The notes under the pieces were generated by a model. That model ran no database searches. It saw only the letters and a program-made list of their open reading frames with translations, and was not told where the DNA came from. A stretch of 6,882 nt of DNA from Gemmatimonadota bacterium (GTDB taxonomy: Bacteria; Gemmatimonadota; Gemmatimonadetes; Gemmatimonadales; GWC2-71-9), in NCBI GenBank assembly GCA_029862935.1, contig JAOTWK010000188.1, positions 1-6,882 on the forward strand. The letters are read 5' to 3'. Of the stretch, positions 1-6,246 are shown in pieces. Position 1 is the first letter of the stretch. Each line of letters starts with the position of its first letter. The position numbers and the translations under genes were made by a program.

Positions 1-1191
1 GGCGCACGACATCTGACACTCGCGGGTGGGCTGCGCATGGACCCAGGGTCTCTGGCGGCGCTCGAGGCGTCAGACGACGTGTCCATATCCCTGGCCCTGC
101 CCGGTGATGCATTGACTGCCGAGGCCTCGGATTCGGCATTGATCAGCGAGTTGACGCTCCCTTTCATCGAAACGCGAATCGGAGAGGACGCAGACGTCGG
201 GATTGCTCACATCATGGTTGTGCATTCATCCGCTCCGCTCGATGCGCTGCGTCGATCCCTGGACGTTTGGTTTGTGACGGCCATCGGTCTCTCCGCGCTG
301 GTGGCGGCGCTGCTCGCCGTGCAGCTGTCTTCACGGATTAGTCGTCCGCTGGCGCGACTAGCGGAACAAACGGCCGAGGTGGAGCTCGACCGTCTCGACG
401 TATCCTTTGCGGGGACGCGGCACGACGAGATTGGGGCCCTGGCGAGAGTCCTCGATGGCATGACCCAACGCCTGCGCGCCAGCGTGCGAACGTTGCGCGA
501 GGTCGAGCGGCAGGCGGTATTGGGGGACCTCGCGCGGCAGGTGAACCACGATATCAAGAACGGTCTGATCCCGATCCGTAACGTGTTCCGCCATCTGAGC
601 GAGGTGGCCCGGGATGATCCCACACGGCTCCCCGACGTGTACCGCGAACGAGAGCGAACGGTCGAGACGGCGGTCGAGTACTTGGAGAAGCTCGCCGCGG
701 CCTATGCCGGACTCTCGCCCCGGTTCGATCTCGTCTCCTGCGACGTCAACGCGCTCATTGGAGGTGTTGTGCGCGGGACATCTCCATCGACCAACGCGAC
801 GGTGCAGCTCGAGCTCGATGCCGCCAATCCCCGGGCGCGAGCGGATTCGCTGGCGCTGCGACGGGTCGTAGAGAATCTCGTCTTTAACGCGCTCGACAGT
901 TTGCCACCCGAAGGTGGAAAGGTGGTCGTCGCGACCAGGATCCAGCAGAGCGAACACGGCCGACCCGTGGTGCAGCTCTCCGTGACGGATACGGGGAAGG
1001 GCATGACCGCCGATGAGTTGGATCGCGCTTTCGGTGATTTCTATACGACAAAATCCCGCGGGACCGGGCTCGGGCTTTCGATCGTGCGACGGCTGGTACG
1101 AGACTTGGGTGGCACGCTGCGGGTCGCGACTGAACCGGGGTCGGGCACACAGTTCTTTGTGGAACTGCCCCGAGCAGAGGAGACGGCATGA
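1..1191 (+). CDS. Membrane sensor histidine kinase with HAMP domain (5' end outside window)
   Basis: The frame is open from base 1, so the ATG at 37 is internal and the gene begins upstream. Residues are counted from that ATG. The first ~75 residues look like the end of a periplasmic sensor domain. A membrane segment lies at about 78-97 (WFVTAIGLSALVAALLAVQL). A HAMP linker follows (SRPLARL at its start, DEIGAL at its end). The dimerisation and phosphoacceptor helix has H171 in NHDIKNGLIPI. The ATPase domain shows the N box (N280, N284 in ENLVFNALD), the G1 box DTGKGM (D318), the F box FGDFYTTK and the G2 box GTGLGLS (342-348), so it should be an active kinase. The H-box has Gly where HEIKNPL-type kinases have Pro. 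It ends in an ATGA overlap with the response regulator gene, so the pair is almost certainly co-translated and cognate. The signal is not identifiable from the partial sensor. Confidence 0.95.
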   Translation, partial: GARHLTLAGGLRMDPGSLAALEASDDVSISLALPGDALTAEASDSALISELTLPFIETRIGEDADVGIAHIMVVHSSAPLDALRRSLDVWFVTAIGLSALVAALLAVQLSSRISRPLARLAEQTAEVELDRLDVSFAGTRHDEIGALARVLDGMTQRLRASVRTLREVERQAVLGDLARQVNHDIKNGLIPIRNVFRHLSEVARDDPTRLPDVYRERERTVETAVEYLEKLAAAYAGLSPRFDLVSCDVNALIGGVVRGTSPSTNATVQLELDAANPRARADSLALRRVVENLVFNALDSLPPEGGKVVVATRIQQSEHGRPVVQLSVTDTGKGMTADELDRAFGDFYTTKSRGTGLGLSIVRRLVRDLGGTLRVATEPGSGTQFFVELPRAEETA

Positions 1192-2543
1192 CGCTCATTC
1201 TCGTCGTCGACGATGTGGCACCGATGGCGGAGCAGTATGCCTACGACCTCGAACGGGTAGGTGGGTATCAGACCATGGTCGCTGGGGACGGGCGCGCAGC
1301 GCTTGGGGCACTGGTGACGGAGGCTGTCGACTGCATGCTGCTCGACCTCGAGATGCCGCGCATGGACGGGTTCGAGGTGCTGCAAGAGCTCGCGGCGCAG
1401 GAGATCCACGTGCCTGTCGTCGTCTATACCGGGACCGGGAACTACGAGCGCTGCGTGCAGGCGGTCAAGCTCGGTGCCGACGGGTTCATCGACAAGGCGG
1501 AGCCCGTAGAGCGGGTGGTCCAGGAAATCGAACTGGTGCTCGAGCGTCGGAGACTCGAGCGCGAGGTGGCCGCGCTCCGCCGGGACCTTGGCACCGACAG
1601 TCCGCTCATTGGGAACAGCCAGCCCATGCAGGATCTTCGTGCAGCCATCGCACGCGTCGCTCCGGTACCGAGCCCCGTGCTGATCATGGGCGAGAGTGGG
1701 TCGGGCAAAGAGCTCGTGGCTCGTGAGCTCCACCGATGGGGTCCCGGCGAGCGACAACCTTTTGTGGCGATCAACAGCGCCGCCCTCCCCGAGAGCCTGG
1801 TCGAGAGCGAACTGTTCGGCCACGAGCGTGGTGCGTTTACTGGGGCGTCCACGACCCGCAAGGGAGCGTTCGAGGCTGCTGCCGGCGGGACGCTGTTCCT
1901 CGACGAAGTCGGCGAGCTTCCCGGAGGCACGCAGGCAAAACTGCTTCGCGTGCTCGAACAACGAGAGATCACGCGAGTGGGCGGAACGCGCACGATTGCT
2001 GTCGATGCCCGCGTGATCGCGGCAACCAATCGCGATTTGGCGCAGGACGTGAAGGATGGTCGATTTCGCGAGGATCTCTTCTATAGGCTGAACGTGCACG
2101 TGGTTCGCGTTCCGCCGCTCCGCGATCGATTGTCGGATTTGCCGGCGCTGGTATCGCAGTTGCTCGAGGAGACCTGTCGCCGGTTCGGCGTACGCGTGAA
2201 GGCACTCCATCCGGACGCGCTCGCGCACCTCATGGCCTACGACTGGCGCCGCAACAACGTGCGCGAGCTGCGAAACGTCATCGAGCGGCTTGTGATTGCC
2301 GCGCCCGGCGATGTGATCGGGAGCGAGCATGTGCCCCCTGAGCTCACGTCCAATCAGGGCTCCGCGGGCCCCGCCTCCTCCACGTTCCAAGCGCAGAAGG
2401 CGGAGGCCGAGCGCCGCATTCTGCTCACGGCACTCGAGCGCAACGAGTGGCAGATCACCAAGACCGCTGAGGAGCTTGGGCTCGCGGATCACGCGAGTCT
2501 GCTCAAGATCATGCGGCGCCACGGTATCAAGAAGAGAGACTGA
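1188..2543 (+). CDS. NtrC-family sigma-54-dependent response regulator
   Basis: The 451-residue protein has the complete three-domain layout. The receiver domain (about 1-120) has acidic pocket D8-D9, phosphoacceptor D53 (LLDLEMPRMDG), T81 and K103. The AAA+ domain (about 139-375) has Walker A GESGSGKE (168-175), the sigma-54 contact loop GAFTGA (215-220), Walker B LFLDE (236-240) and the arginine-rich GRFREDLFYRL stretch (291-301). The C-terminal Fis-type helix-turn-helix lies at about 407-447. By family knowledge it is phosphorylated by its partner kinase, forms a ring on an upstream site and uses ATP to remodel sigma-54 RNA polymerase. The start follows GGAG at 1179-1182 with 5-base spacing and overlaps the kinase stop as ATGA. 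The sensor II stretch reads WRRNNVREL (353-361) where most relatives have WPGNVREL, a one-residue insertion. The palindromes just downstream are candidate binding sites. The regulon cannot be named from homology. Confidence 0.96.
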   Translation: MTLILVVDDVAPMAEQYAYDLERVGGYQTMVAGDGRAALGALVTEAVDCMLLDLEMPRMDGFEVLQELAAQEIHVPVVVYTGTGNYERCVQAVKLGADGFIDKAEPVERVVQEIELVLERRRLEREVAALRRDLGTDSPLIGNSQPMQDLRAAIARVAPVPSPVLIMGESGSGKELVARELHRWGPGERQPFVAINSAALPESLVESELFGHERGAFTGASTTRKGAFEAAAGGTLFLDEVGELPGGTQAKLLRVLEQREITRVGGTRTIAVDARVIAATNRDLAQDVKDGRFREDLFYRLNVHVVRVPPLRDRLSDLPALVSQLLEETCRRFGVRVKALHPDALAHLMAYDWRRNNVRELRNVIERLVIAAPGDVIGSEHVPPELTSNQGSAGPASSTFQAQKAEAERRILLTALERNEWQITKTAEELGLADHASLLKIMRRHGIKKRD

Positions 2544-2559
2544 TCCCGCCCAAGATGTT

Positions 2560-2577
2560 TGTGTCCAACCGGACACA
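2560..2577. promoter_or_regulatory. Palindrome 1, candidate activator binding site
   Basis: The arms GTGTCC (2561-2566) and GGACAC (2571-2576) are perfectly complementary around a 4-base centre, AACC. One more T-A pair on the outside gives seven pairs per arm. The site lies 17 bases after the response regulator stop codon. The same arms recur 34 bases downstream. Dyads with a short spacer are typical of sites bound by Fis-type helix-turn-helix dimers of NtrC-family activators, so binding by the adjacent regulator is a reasonable inference. No T-rich tail follows, which argues against a terminator. Confidence 0.7.
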
Positions 2578-2594
2578 GTAAGCCTTCCCATCAC

Positions 2595-2612
2595 GTGTCC
2601 GAATGGACACAG
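2595..2612. promoter_or_regulatory. Palindrome 2, candidate activator binding site
   Basis: The arms GTGTCC (2595-2600) and GGACAC (2605-2610) surround the centre GAAT, and AG follows exactly as in the first copy. The centre-to-centre distance to copy 1 is 34 bases, about 3.2 helical turns. The spacer bases differ between copies while both arms are identical, which is what selection for protein contacts would leave. Relative to the candidate start site near 2734 the copies sit at about -165 and -131, the usual range for sigma-54 upstream activator sites. Confidence 0.7.
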
Positions 2613-2707
2613 ATTCCCGCTCAACACCTCACTTTCTGCATGAGGTTCATTCTGTAAGGTATTGTCGCCATGCTATTTTGGTAACAAGTGACTCTGATGT
2701 AACCACG

Positions 2708-2723
2708 CGGCCCAGACCCTGCC
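2708..2723 (+). promoter_or_regulatory. Candidate sigma-54 (-24/-12) promoter of the TPR lipoprotein gene
   Basis: The 16 bases CGGCCCAGACCCTGCC contain GG (2709-2710) and GC (2721-2722) exactly 10 bases apart. Against TGGCAC-N5-TTGC they match 7 of 10 core positions; mismatches are the first T and the A of the -24 element and the first T of the -12 element. This would place transcription near 2734, about 53 bases before the lipoprotein ATG. GG-N10-GC is common by chance in GC-rich DNA, so the call rests mainly on context: an encoded sigma-54 activator and paired palindromes at the right distance upstream. Confidence 0.4.
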
Positions 2724-2753
2724 TTTCTCACTGACGGCAACGGCAATCGAACC

Positions 2754-2768
2754 GGCGCCGACGGCGCC
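2754..2768 (+). repeat. Short GC hairpin in the leader before the lipoprotein RBS
   Basis: GGCGCC (2754-2759) and GGCGCC (2763-2768) are separated by GAC. Because the hexamer is self-complementary, the RNA could form a 6-pair stem with a 3-base loop. It ends 5 bases before the AAAGGAGGG ribosome-binding stretch (2774-2782), so it could modulate translation, but a chance origin in GC-rich DNA is equally possible. Confidence 0.35.
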
Positions 2769-2786
2769 ACGGCAAAGGAGGGCAAC

Positions 2787-3824
2787 ATGTTGATCACCGC
2801 TCATGGCAGGGCCTGGCTCAGAGCACGACTGGGGGACGCGATGGTTGTGGGGCTGCTGTCGGTCGTCTATTTGCTCACCGGATGCGACCTGCCGGTGTCC
2901 GATCGGGCCTCCGAGCGTGACACTCCCGCCGTCGTCCGTGAACCGGCCTCGACTCCTATGCAGGCCATACCGGTGTCGCGTGATGTGCCCGCGGCGGAGC
3001 GTCCGGCGCCTGTGGTGACGGGACCGGTCACGTTCGATCAGGCAGACCAAGCGTTCCGCGAGAAGCGGTACGGCGACGCGACCGAGTTGTTCGGTATGTA
3101 CGCGGAGCAAAAGCCTGACAACGCGTGGGGTCACTACATGTTGGGGCTCTCGGCGTGGAAGGCGGGTGACCCCGCGGTCGCCGAGGTCGCGTTCAACGAG
3201 GCGCTCGGGCGCGATCCAGAGCATGTGAAGAGCGTCTTGGGCCTGAGCCGCGTGCTGATCGAGACGGGTCGTGCTGAGGAGGCGCTCGAGCAAATCGAGT
3301 CGGCTATGCTGATCGACTCGTCATCGCAGGTGTTCCGTCTCGAGGGTCGGGCGTTGGACGAACTAGGCCGACTCGATGAGGCGGTTGATGCCTACCTCGA
3401 GGCGATCGTGCGGGACGACACCGACGTGTGGGCGCTCAACAATTTGGGCTTCCTGTACATCCGCGACGGGCGGGAGTCGGCGGCCATCGGCCCGTTGGCG
3501 CGCGCGGTCGAGCTGGCGCCAGACATGGCGGTGTTCCAGAACAATCTCGGTGTTGCACTCGAGCGAACGGGATTCGCGGGAAGCGCGATCGAAGCGTTCC
3601 GGGCTGCGCTGAACGCCGACGAGGCTTATGAGAAGGCGCTCATCAATCTGGAGCGTGTCGAGGGTCGCGGCATCGACGTGGATGTGATGGCAGACCTCAC
3701 CCAGATCGCAGCGCAGTTCTTGGATGAGGTCGTGAGCTGGCGTCGCCTCGCCCAGGTGCCGATGAATGTGGAGTCCGTTCCGCCTGATTCCATTGAGCAA
3801 CCTGACCCTGAACCGATTCGATGA
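2787..3824 (+). CDS. TPR-repeat lipoprotein
   Basis: The 345-residue protein begins with an Arg-containing n-region, a hydrophobic stretch (about 18-30) and the lipobox LTGC with C33 as lipidation site. The residue after Cys is Asp, which in enterobacteria favours inner-membrane retention; whether that rule holds here is unknown. A Pro- and Ser-rich linker (about 35-80) precedes roughly six tetratricopeptide repeats (about 83-281), with typical pieces such as WGHYMLGLSAWKAGD, WALNNLGFLYIRDGRESAAI and FQNNLGVALERTGFAGSAI. A helical tail and a Pro/Glu-rich C-terminus end it. TPR domains act as protein-binding scaffolds; the partner is unknown. The start at 2787 has AAAGGAGGG (2774-2782) just upstream; the later ATG at 2841 would lose the positive n-region. 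It lies directly after the two-component pair and the paired palindromes, so it may be their target. A strong terminator follows at 3832. Confidence 0.9.
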   Translation: MLITAHGRAWLRARLGDAMVVGLLSVVYLLTGCDLPVSDRASERDTPAVVREPASTPMQAIPVSRDVPAAERPAPVVTGPVTFDQADQAFREKRYGDATELFGMYAEQKPDNAWGHYMLGLSAWKAGDPAVAEVAFNEALGRDPEHVKSVLGLSRVLIETGRAEEALEQIESAMLIDSSSQVFRLEGRALDELGRLDEAVDAYLEAIVRDDTDVWALNNLGFLYIRDGRESAAIGPLARAVELAPDMAVFQNNLGVALERTGFAGSAIEAFRAALNADEAYEKALINLERVEGRGIDVDVMADLTQIAAQFLDEVVSWRRLAQVPMNVESVPPDSIEQPDPEPIR

Positions 3825-3831
3825 GTGAGCC

Positions 3832-3860
3832 GGGGAGCGCGGAAGCCCGCGCTCCCCTTT
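3832..3860 (+). terminator. Rho-independent terminator of the lipoprotein gene
   Basis: An 11-pair perfect stem (GGGGAGCGCGG at 3832-3842, CCGCGCTCCCC at 3847-3857) has a 4-base loop AAGC and is followed by TTT and a moderately T-rich stretch. It begins 8 bases after the lipoprotein stop codon. Confidence 0.85.
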
Positions 3861-3904
3861 GCGCATTTCTTGTTCATTGGGTACTGGGGAGGATCCGCAA
3901 GAGA

Positions 3905-3931
3905 AAGGGCCCGCCGACTCGGCGGGCCCTT
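3905..3931 (-). terminator. Terminator of the LolA-like gene, probably bidirectional
   Basis: A 12-pair perfect stem (3905-3916 with 3920-3931) encloses a 3-base loop. Read on the - strand it ends in TTTCTC, 23 bases after the stop codon of the gene at 3955. On the + strand it is followed by CGTTCTTC, so it can also back up the terminator at 3832. Confidence 0.85.
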
Positions 3932-3954
3932 CGTTCTTCAGGTAGGCGGTCTGC

Positions 3955-4827
3955 TCAGTTGCTGGGCGGACCGCTATTCACTCTGAGGTCTTTGACGAGC
4001 ACCTCGACCTGCATGCCACCGCCACCCTGATCCTGCATCATCTTCTCCATTTGCTCCATCTGCTGCTTCAACATCTTCTCCATCATGGCTCGTTGCGCCT
4101 CAGGCATTTGGTCCATTTGACGCTTGGCCTCCTCGAGCTGCTCTCGCATCTCGGCCATGTCATCGTCGGTCATGCCCATGGCTTCTGCCATGCCTTCCAT
4201 GGTCACGCTGGTGCGGAACGGATACAGCATCCCGTTGATGTCGCGATAGTCGTCAAGGTCGACCGTACTGGTCACCGGGTGGGTCTCCCCTTCGTGCGTC
4301 ATCTGCCCGTCCACGACCATGCGGCGCATGACCAAGAGGTCCCGATCCACGAACATCGTCATCTTTTCGGCTCGGAAATCCTCTTCGTCCTGCTCTTCAG
4401 GGGAGGCGTTCATCATTCCATCGAAGTCGATGGACTCCGGATCGTCGACCACGAGCACGTGCACACTGTGTCCGTTGACGTTATCGCGGCCCTCGTACCT
4501 TACGTGCTGCGCGATCTCGTCGGCCCGGGCGTAGAACGTGTCCCAACTTTCTTCGGGTGTCTCTTGGTCAATCATCATGCCGCCCACAATGCTCTTGCTC
4601 AAGCGGAAGACGGGGCGACCGTTGACCATTTCCTTGACGAAGTACTGTGTTGTTTCGACGCCAACAGCATCCTGCACCAACGTGTAGTTGTCGACGCCGG
4701 CAATTCTTTGCTCGTAGCTCTTCATCATTCGATTCAGAATGTCGGACGAGGACTGAGCGAGGACACCGGTCGTGCCGACTGACGAGAGCAGCAGCGCTCC
4801 AACGAGCGCACGGGCAGCTGAACGCAT
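3955..4827 (-). CDS. Exported LolA/LolB-fold-like protein with Met-rich insertion
   Basis: The start at 4827 is chosen because GGGAGGTG lies 5 bases or fewer upstream and the N-terminus MRSAARALVGALLLSSVGTT continues to an Ala-Gln cleavage site after about A24; the upstream extension to 4989 has neither. The mature ~266 residues alternate short beta-type stretches (YTLVQDAV, RPVFRLSKS, HVLVVDD, MTMFVDRDLLVMRRMVVDG, GMLYPFRTSVTM, MQVEVLVKDLRVN), which resembles the open-barrel outer-membrane lipoprotein-sorting fold. This is a fold-level impression, not a confident family match. Between the last two strands sits a ~60-residue Met/Gln/Glu-rich, probably coiled-coil segment (about 211-270) ending in four glycines. 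It is expected to be periplasmic. It lies 80 bases downstream of the nuclease-superfamily gene, same strand, with a possible promoter of its own. Specific function unknown. Confidence 0.88.
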   Translation of the reverse strand: MRSAARALVGALLLSSVGTTGVLAQSSSDILNRMMKSYEQRIAGVDNYTLVQDAVGVETTQYFVKEMVNGRPVFRLSKSIVGGMMIDQETPEESWDTFYARADEIAQHVRYEGRDNVNGHSVHVLVVDDPESIDFDGMMNASPEEQDEEDFRAEKMTMFVDRDLLVMRRMVVDGQMTHEGETHPVTSTVDLDDYRDINGMLYPFRTSVTMEGMAEAMGMTDDDMAEMREQLEEAKRQMDQMPEAQRAMMEKMLKQQMEQMEKMMQDQGGGGMQVEVLVKDLRVNSGPPSN

Positions 4828-4862
4828 TGACACCTCCCAAAAGAACGCGGTCCGATGAAGGT

Positions 4863-4872
4863 CGAATGATAC
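4863..4872 (-). promoter_or_regulatory. Possible -10 element upstream of the LolA-like gene
   Basis: On the - strand this reads GTATCATTCG; TATCAT matches TATAAT at 5 of 6 positions and lies 38 bases before the ATG at 4827. The hexamer 17 bases upstream (TAGCCC) is a poor -35 match (3 of 6). The same 10 bases occur upstream of the next gene on this strand (6148-6157). Confidence 0.4.
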
Positions 4873-4907
4873 GCTGGGAGCCTCGATCGGGCTAGCACCC
4901 GCGAGAT

Positions 4908-6086
4908 TCACCTCCTGCGCAGTTGAGCAACGACGGGCCGGTGGTCGGAGCCGACATCGTCGGCCACCCACGACCGCACGATCTTCCACGTGCTATCGGC
5001 GAGCACGTGGTCGATCCGCGCCCGAATCCATCCATTCATGCGGGTGGCGCCGAAGCCGCGGCCCATAATCGAGAACGCGTTCTGCCAGTCCGACCAGGCA
5101 GCACGATACAAGCGACTCTCCGGAGGCGTGTTGAAGTCCCCCGCCACGATCTGGCGTGCCGGAAAGCGGTCTGCCCAGCGGCGAGCGCGGCGAAGCTCGA
5201 TTTCGCGCAGCTGAGATTTCGTCGCCAACACCGGAATTCCTTCATCAAGATTCCCGGCGCGGATCCGTTCCAGGCCCGCGCGTGGAGTTTCGAGGTGCAC
5301 GTTGGTGAGAAAGACGAGGCCTTCTTCGACCTCGAGCAGGTAGGTCATCACCAATCCGGCCCCGCCGGCAAACTCGAGGGCTTCCCGGTCCATCGTCCGC
5401 ACCTCGACAATCGGGAAGCGGCTGACAACGCACAGTCCCTCGCTGCTATGCGTATGCCAGTCGAGGAGTCGATCAATCGCGTCACGCAACAGACCGGAGC
5501 ATTCCTGAAACGCTGCCATGTCAGCGTCCCACTCGAGCATGAGATCCGTGAGGGAGCTGGTGATCGTGCCCCCGCCTTTCGCGTTGAACGTTGCCACTCG
5601 TATGTCGCGGTCCGAGTCGGGCCAAACGAAGAAACGCGTCCATCCCGTCTGGAAGCCCATCACTGGTCCCAGCACGACGGCACCGGCCACCAGGATCGGC
5701 ACGAGCAGTGGGCGATCGTGCAGAATCGCGGCCGGCACGAGTACCACCAGCGGCAGGAGCAGCACCCATCGGGGTCCGAACAAGAGCACCGTGGCAAGCC
5801 ACCAGCGGTCGCCGAGCCACCACAGGGCGGCTGCCGACACCAGGGCAAGCGACAGATACGCGACGGCTCCCCAAAAGACGAGCCGGTGGGCACGTGACAG
5901 TGTAGCGGGTACGCGGAGACCAGCCGCCCAACGAAGGATGCGCCACACTCGCCAGGCATCGACTGGCGCCCCGCACGTTGAGCACCGTGCGTTGGACCAG
6001 AAGCGGCCCTTCGCGAGTCGAACACGGTGCCTGCCGCTCTTGCACCGCACGATGATGTCACGGGGATGCTGGTTCATCGTCATCAT
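4908..6086 (-). CDS. Membrane-anchored endonuclease/exonuclease/phosphatase-superfamily protein
   Basis: The ~392-residue protein has three parts. Residues about 11-45 hold C15, H20, C35 and C38 (CSTCG), resembling a zinc ribbon whose first knuckle has lost its second Cys. Residues about 69-146 are hydrophobic and contain three or four membrane segments. Residues about 161-390 are a complete EEP (DNase I / exonuclease III-like) domain: N168 in ATFNAKGG, E195 in FQEC, H264 in NVHLETP, D317 and N319 in GDFNTPP, D359 in RIDHVL, and D381-H382 in GSDHRPV. These are the metal-binding and catalytic residues of the superfamily, so a Mg-dependent phosphodiesterase or nuclease activity is likely; the substrate is not predictable. 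The start is set at the ATG at 6086 (or 6083), after AGGGG at 6091-6095. A GTG at 6107 has GAGG too close to serve well, and the ATG at 6077 is too far from AGGGG. The gene is divergent from the beta-lactamase-family gene. Confidence 0.92.
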   Translation of the reverse strand: MMTMNQHPRDIIVRCKSGRHRVRLAKGRFWSNARCSTCGAPVDAWRVWRILRWAAGLRVPATLSRAHRLVFWGAVAYLSLALVSAAALWWLGDRWWLATVLLFGPRWVLLLPLVVLVPAAILHDRPLLVPILVAGAVVLGPVMGFQTGWTRFFVWPDSDRDIRVATFNAKGGGTITSSLTDLMLEWDADMAAFQECSGLLRDAIDRLLDWHTHSSEGLCVVSRFPIVEVRTMDREALEFAGGAGLVMTYLLEVEEGLVFLTNVHLETPRAGLERIRAGNLDEGIPVLATKSQLREIELRRARRWADRFPARQIVAGDFNTPPESRLYRAAWSDWQNAFSIMGRGFGATRMNGWIRARIDHVLADSTWKIVRSWVADDVGSDHRPVVAQLRRR

Positions 6087-6147
6087 CTCGCCCCTGAGTA
6101 CTGCCACGTCCTCACTGCGACGGCTGACCTAGGTACCTTGCCAGCAC

Positions 6148-6157
6148 CGAATGATAC
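6148..6157 (-). promoter_or_regulatory. Possible -10 element upstream of the EEP gene
   Basis: GTATCATTCG on the - strand is identical to the element at 4863-4872. It lies about 61 bases before the ATG at 6086, within the divergent intergenic region. I found no good -35 hexamer at 16-18 bases, so the promoter call rests on the repeated element and position. Confidence 0.35.
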
Positions 6158-6193
6158 CCCTGGCGCGCACGGGGCGGACCTCCGACAATTGGA

Positions 6194-6210
6194 GGCGTGC
6201 GGGCCACGCC
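6194..6210. repeat. Inverted repeat in the divergent intergenic region
   Basis: GGCGTG (6194-6199) and CACGCC (6205-6210) are perfectly complementary around CGGGC. The repeat lies 36 bases before the beta-lactamase-family ATG and could be an operator or leader hairpin. No second copy supports it. Confidence 0.3.
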
Positions 6211-6246
6211 CGCTCGACTCCCTCACCTCGATTCGGAGCCTACACG

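Noticed and set aside
2560..2610. The two palindromes as transcription terminators of the regulator gene
   Set aside because: Stems are only 6-7 pairs, no T-tract follows either copy, and the exact reuse of the arms fits a protein-binding site better.
1041..2627. A 528-codon open frame on the - strand
   Set aside because: It lies antisense to the kinase end and the complete response regulator, whose motifs are intact. Its translation shows no recognisable domain; long antisense frames are usual in GC-rich genes.
2651..2679. A sigma-70 type promoter (TATTTT at 2674-2679) before the lipoprotein gene
   Set aside because: The -10 match is 4 of 6 and the hexamer at the proper distance (TCTGTA) is a poor -35. 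It cannot be excluded but is not supported enough to list.
4051..4782. A 243-codon His-rich open frame on the + strand
   Set aside because: It is the complement of the Met-rich protein: ATG codons read as CAT give the His. The - strand gene has a signal peptide and a strong ribosome-binding site; this frame has neither.
4828..4989. N-terminal extension of the LolA-like protein to 4989
   Set aside because: It would bury the signal peptide behind 54 residues, overlap the EEP gene end and ignore the GGGAGGTG site just before 4827.
6132..6145. A second GG-N10-GC (-24/-12) candidate before the beta-lactamase-family gene
   Set aside because: Only 6 of 10 core bases match, the -12 part reads CAGC, and no palindrome lies upstream; chance matches of this kind are common in GC-rich DNA.
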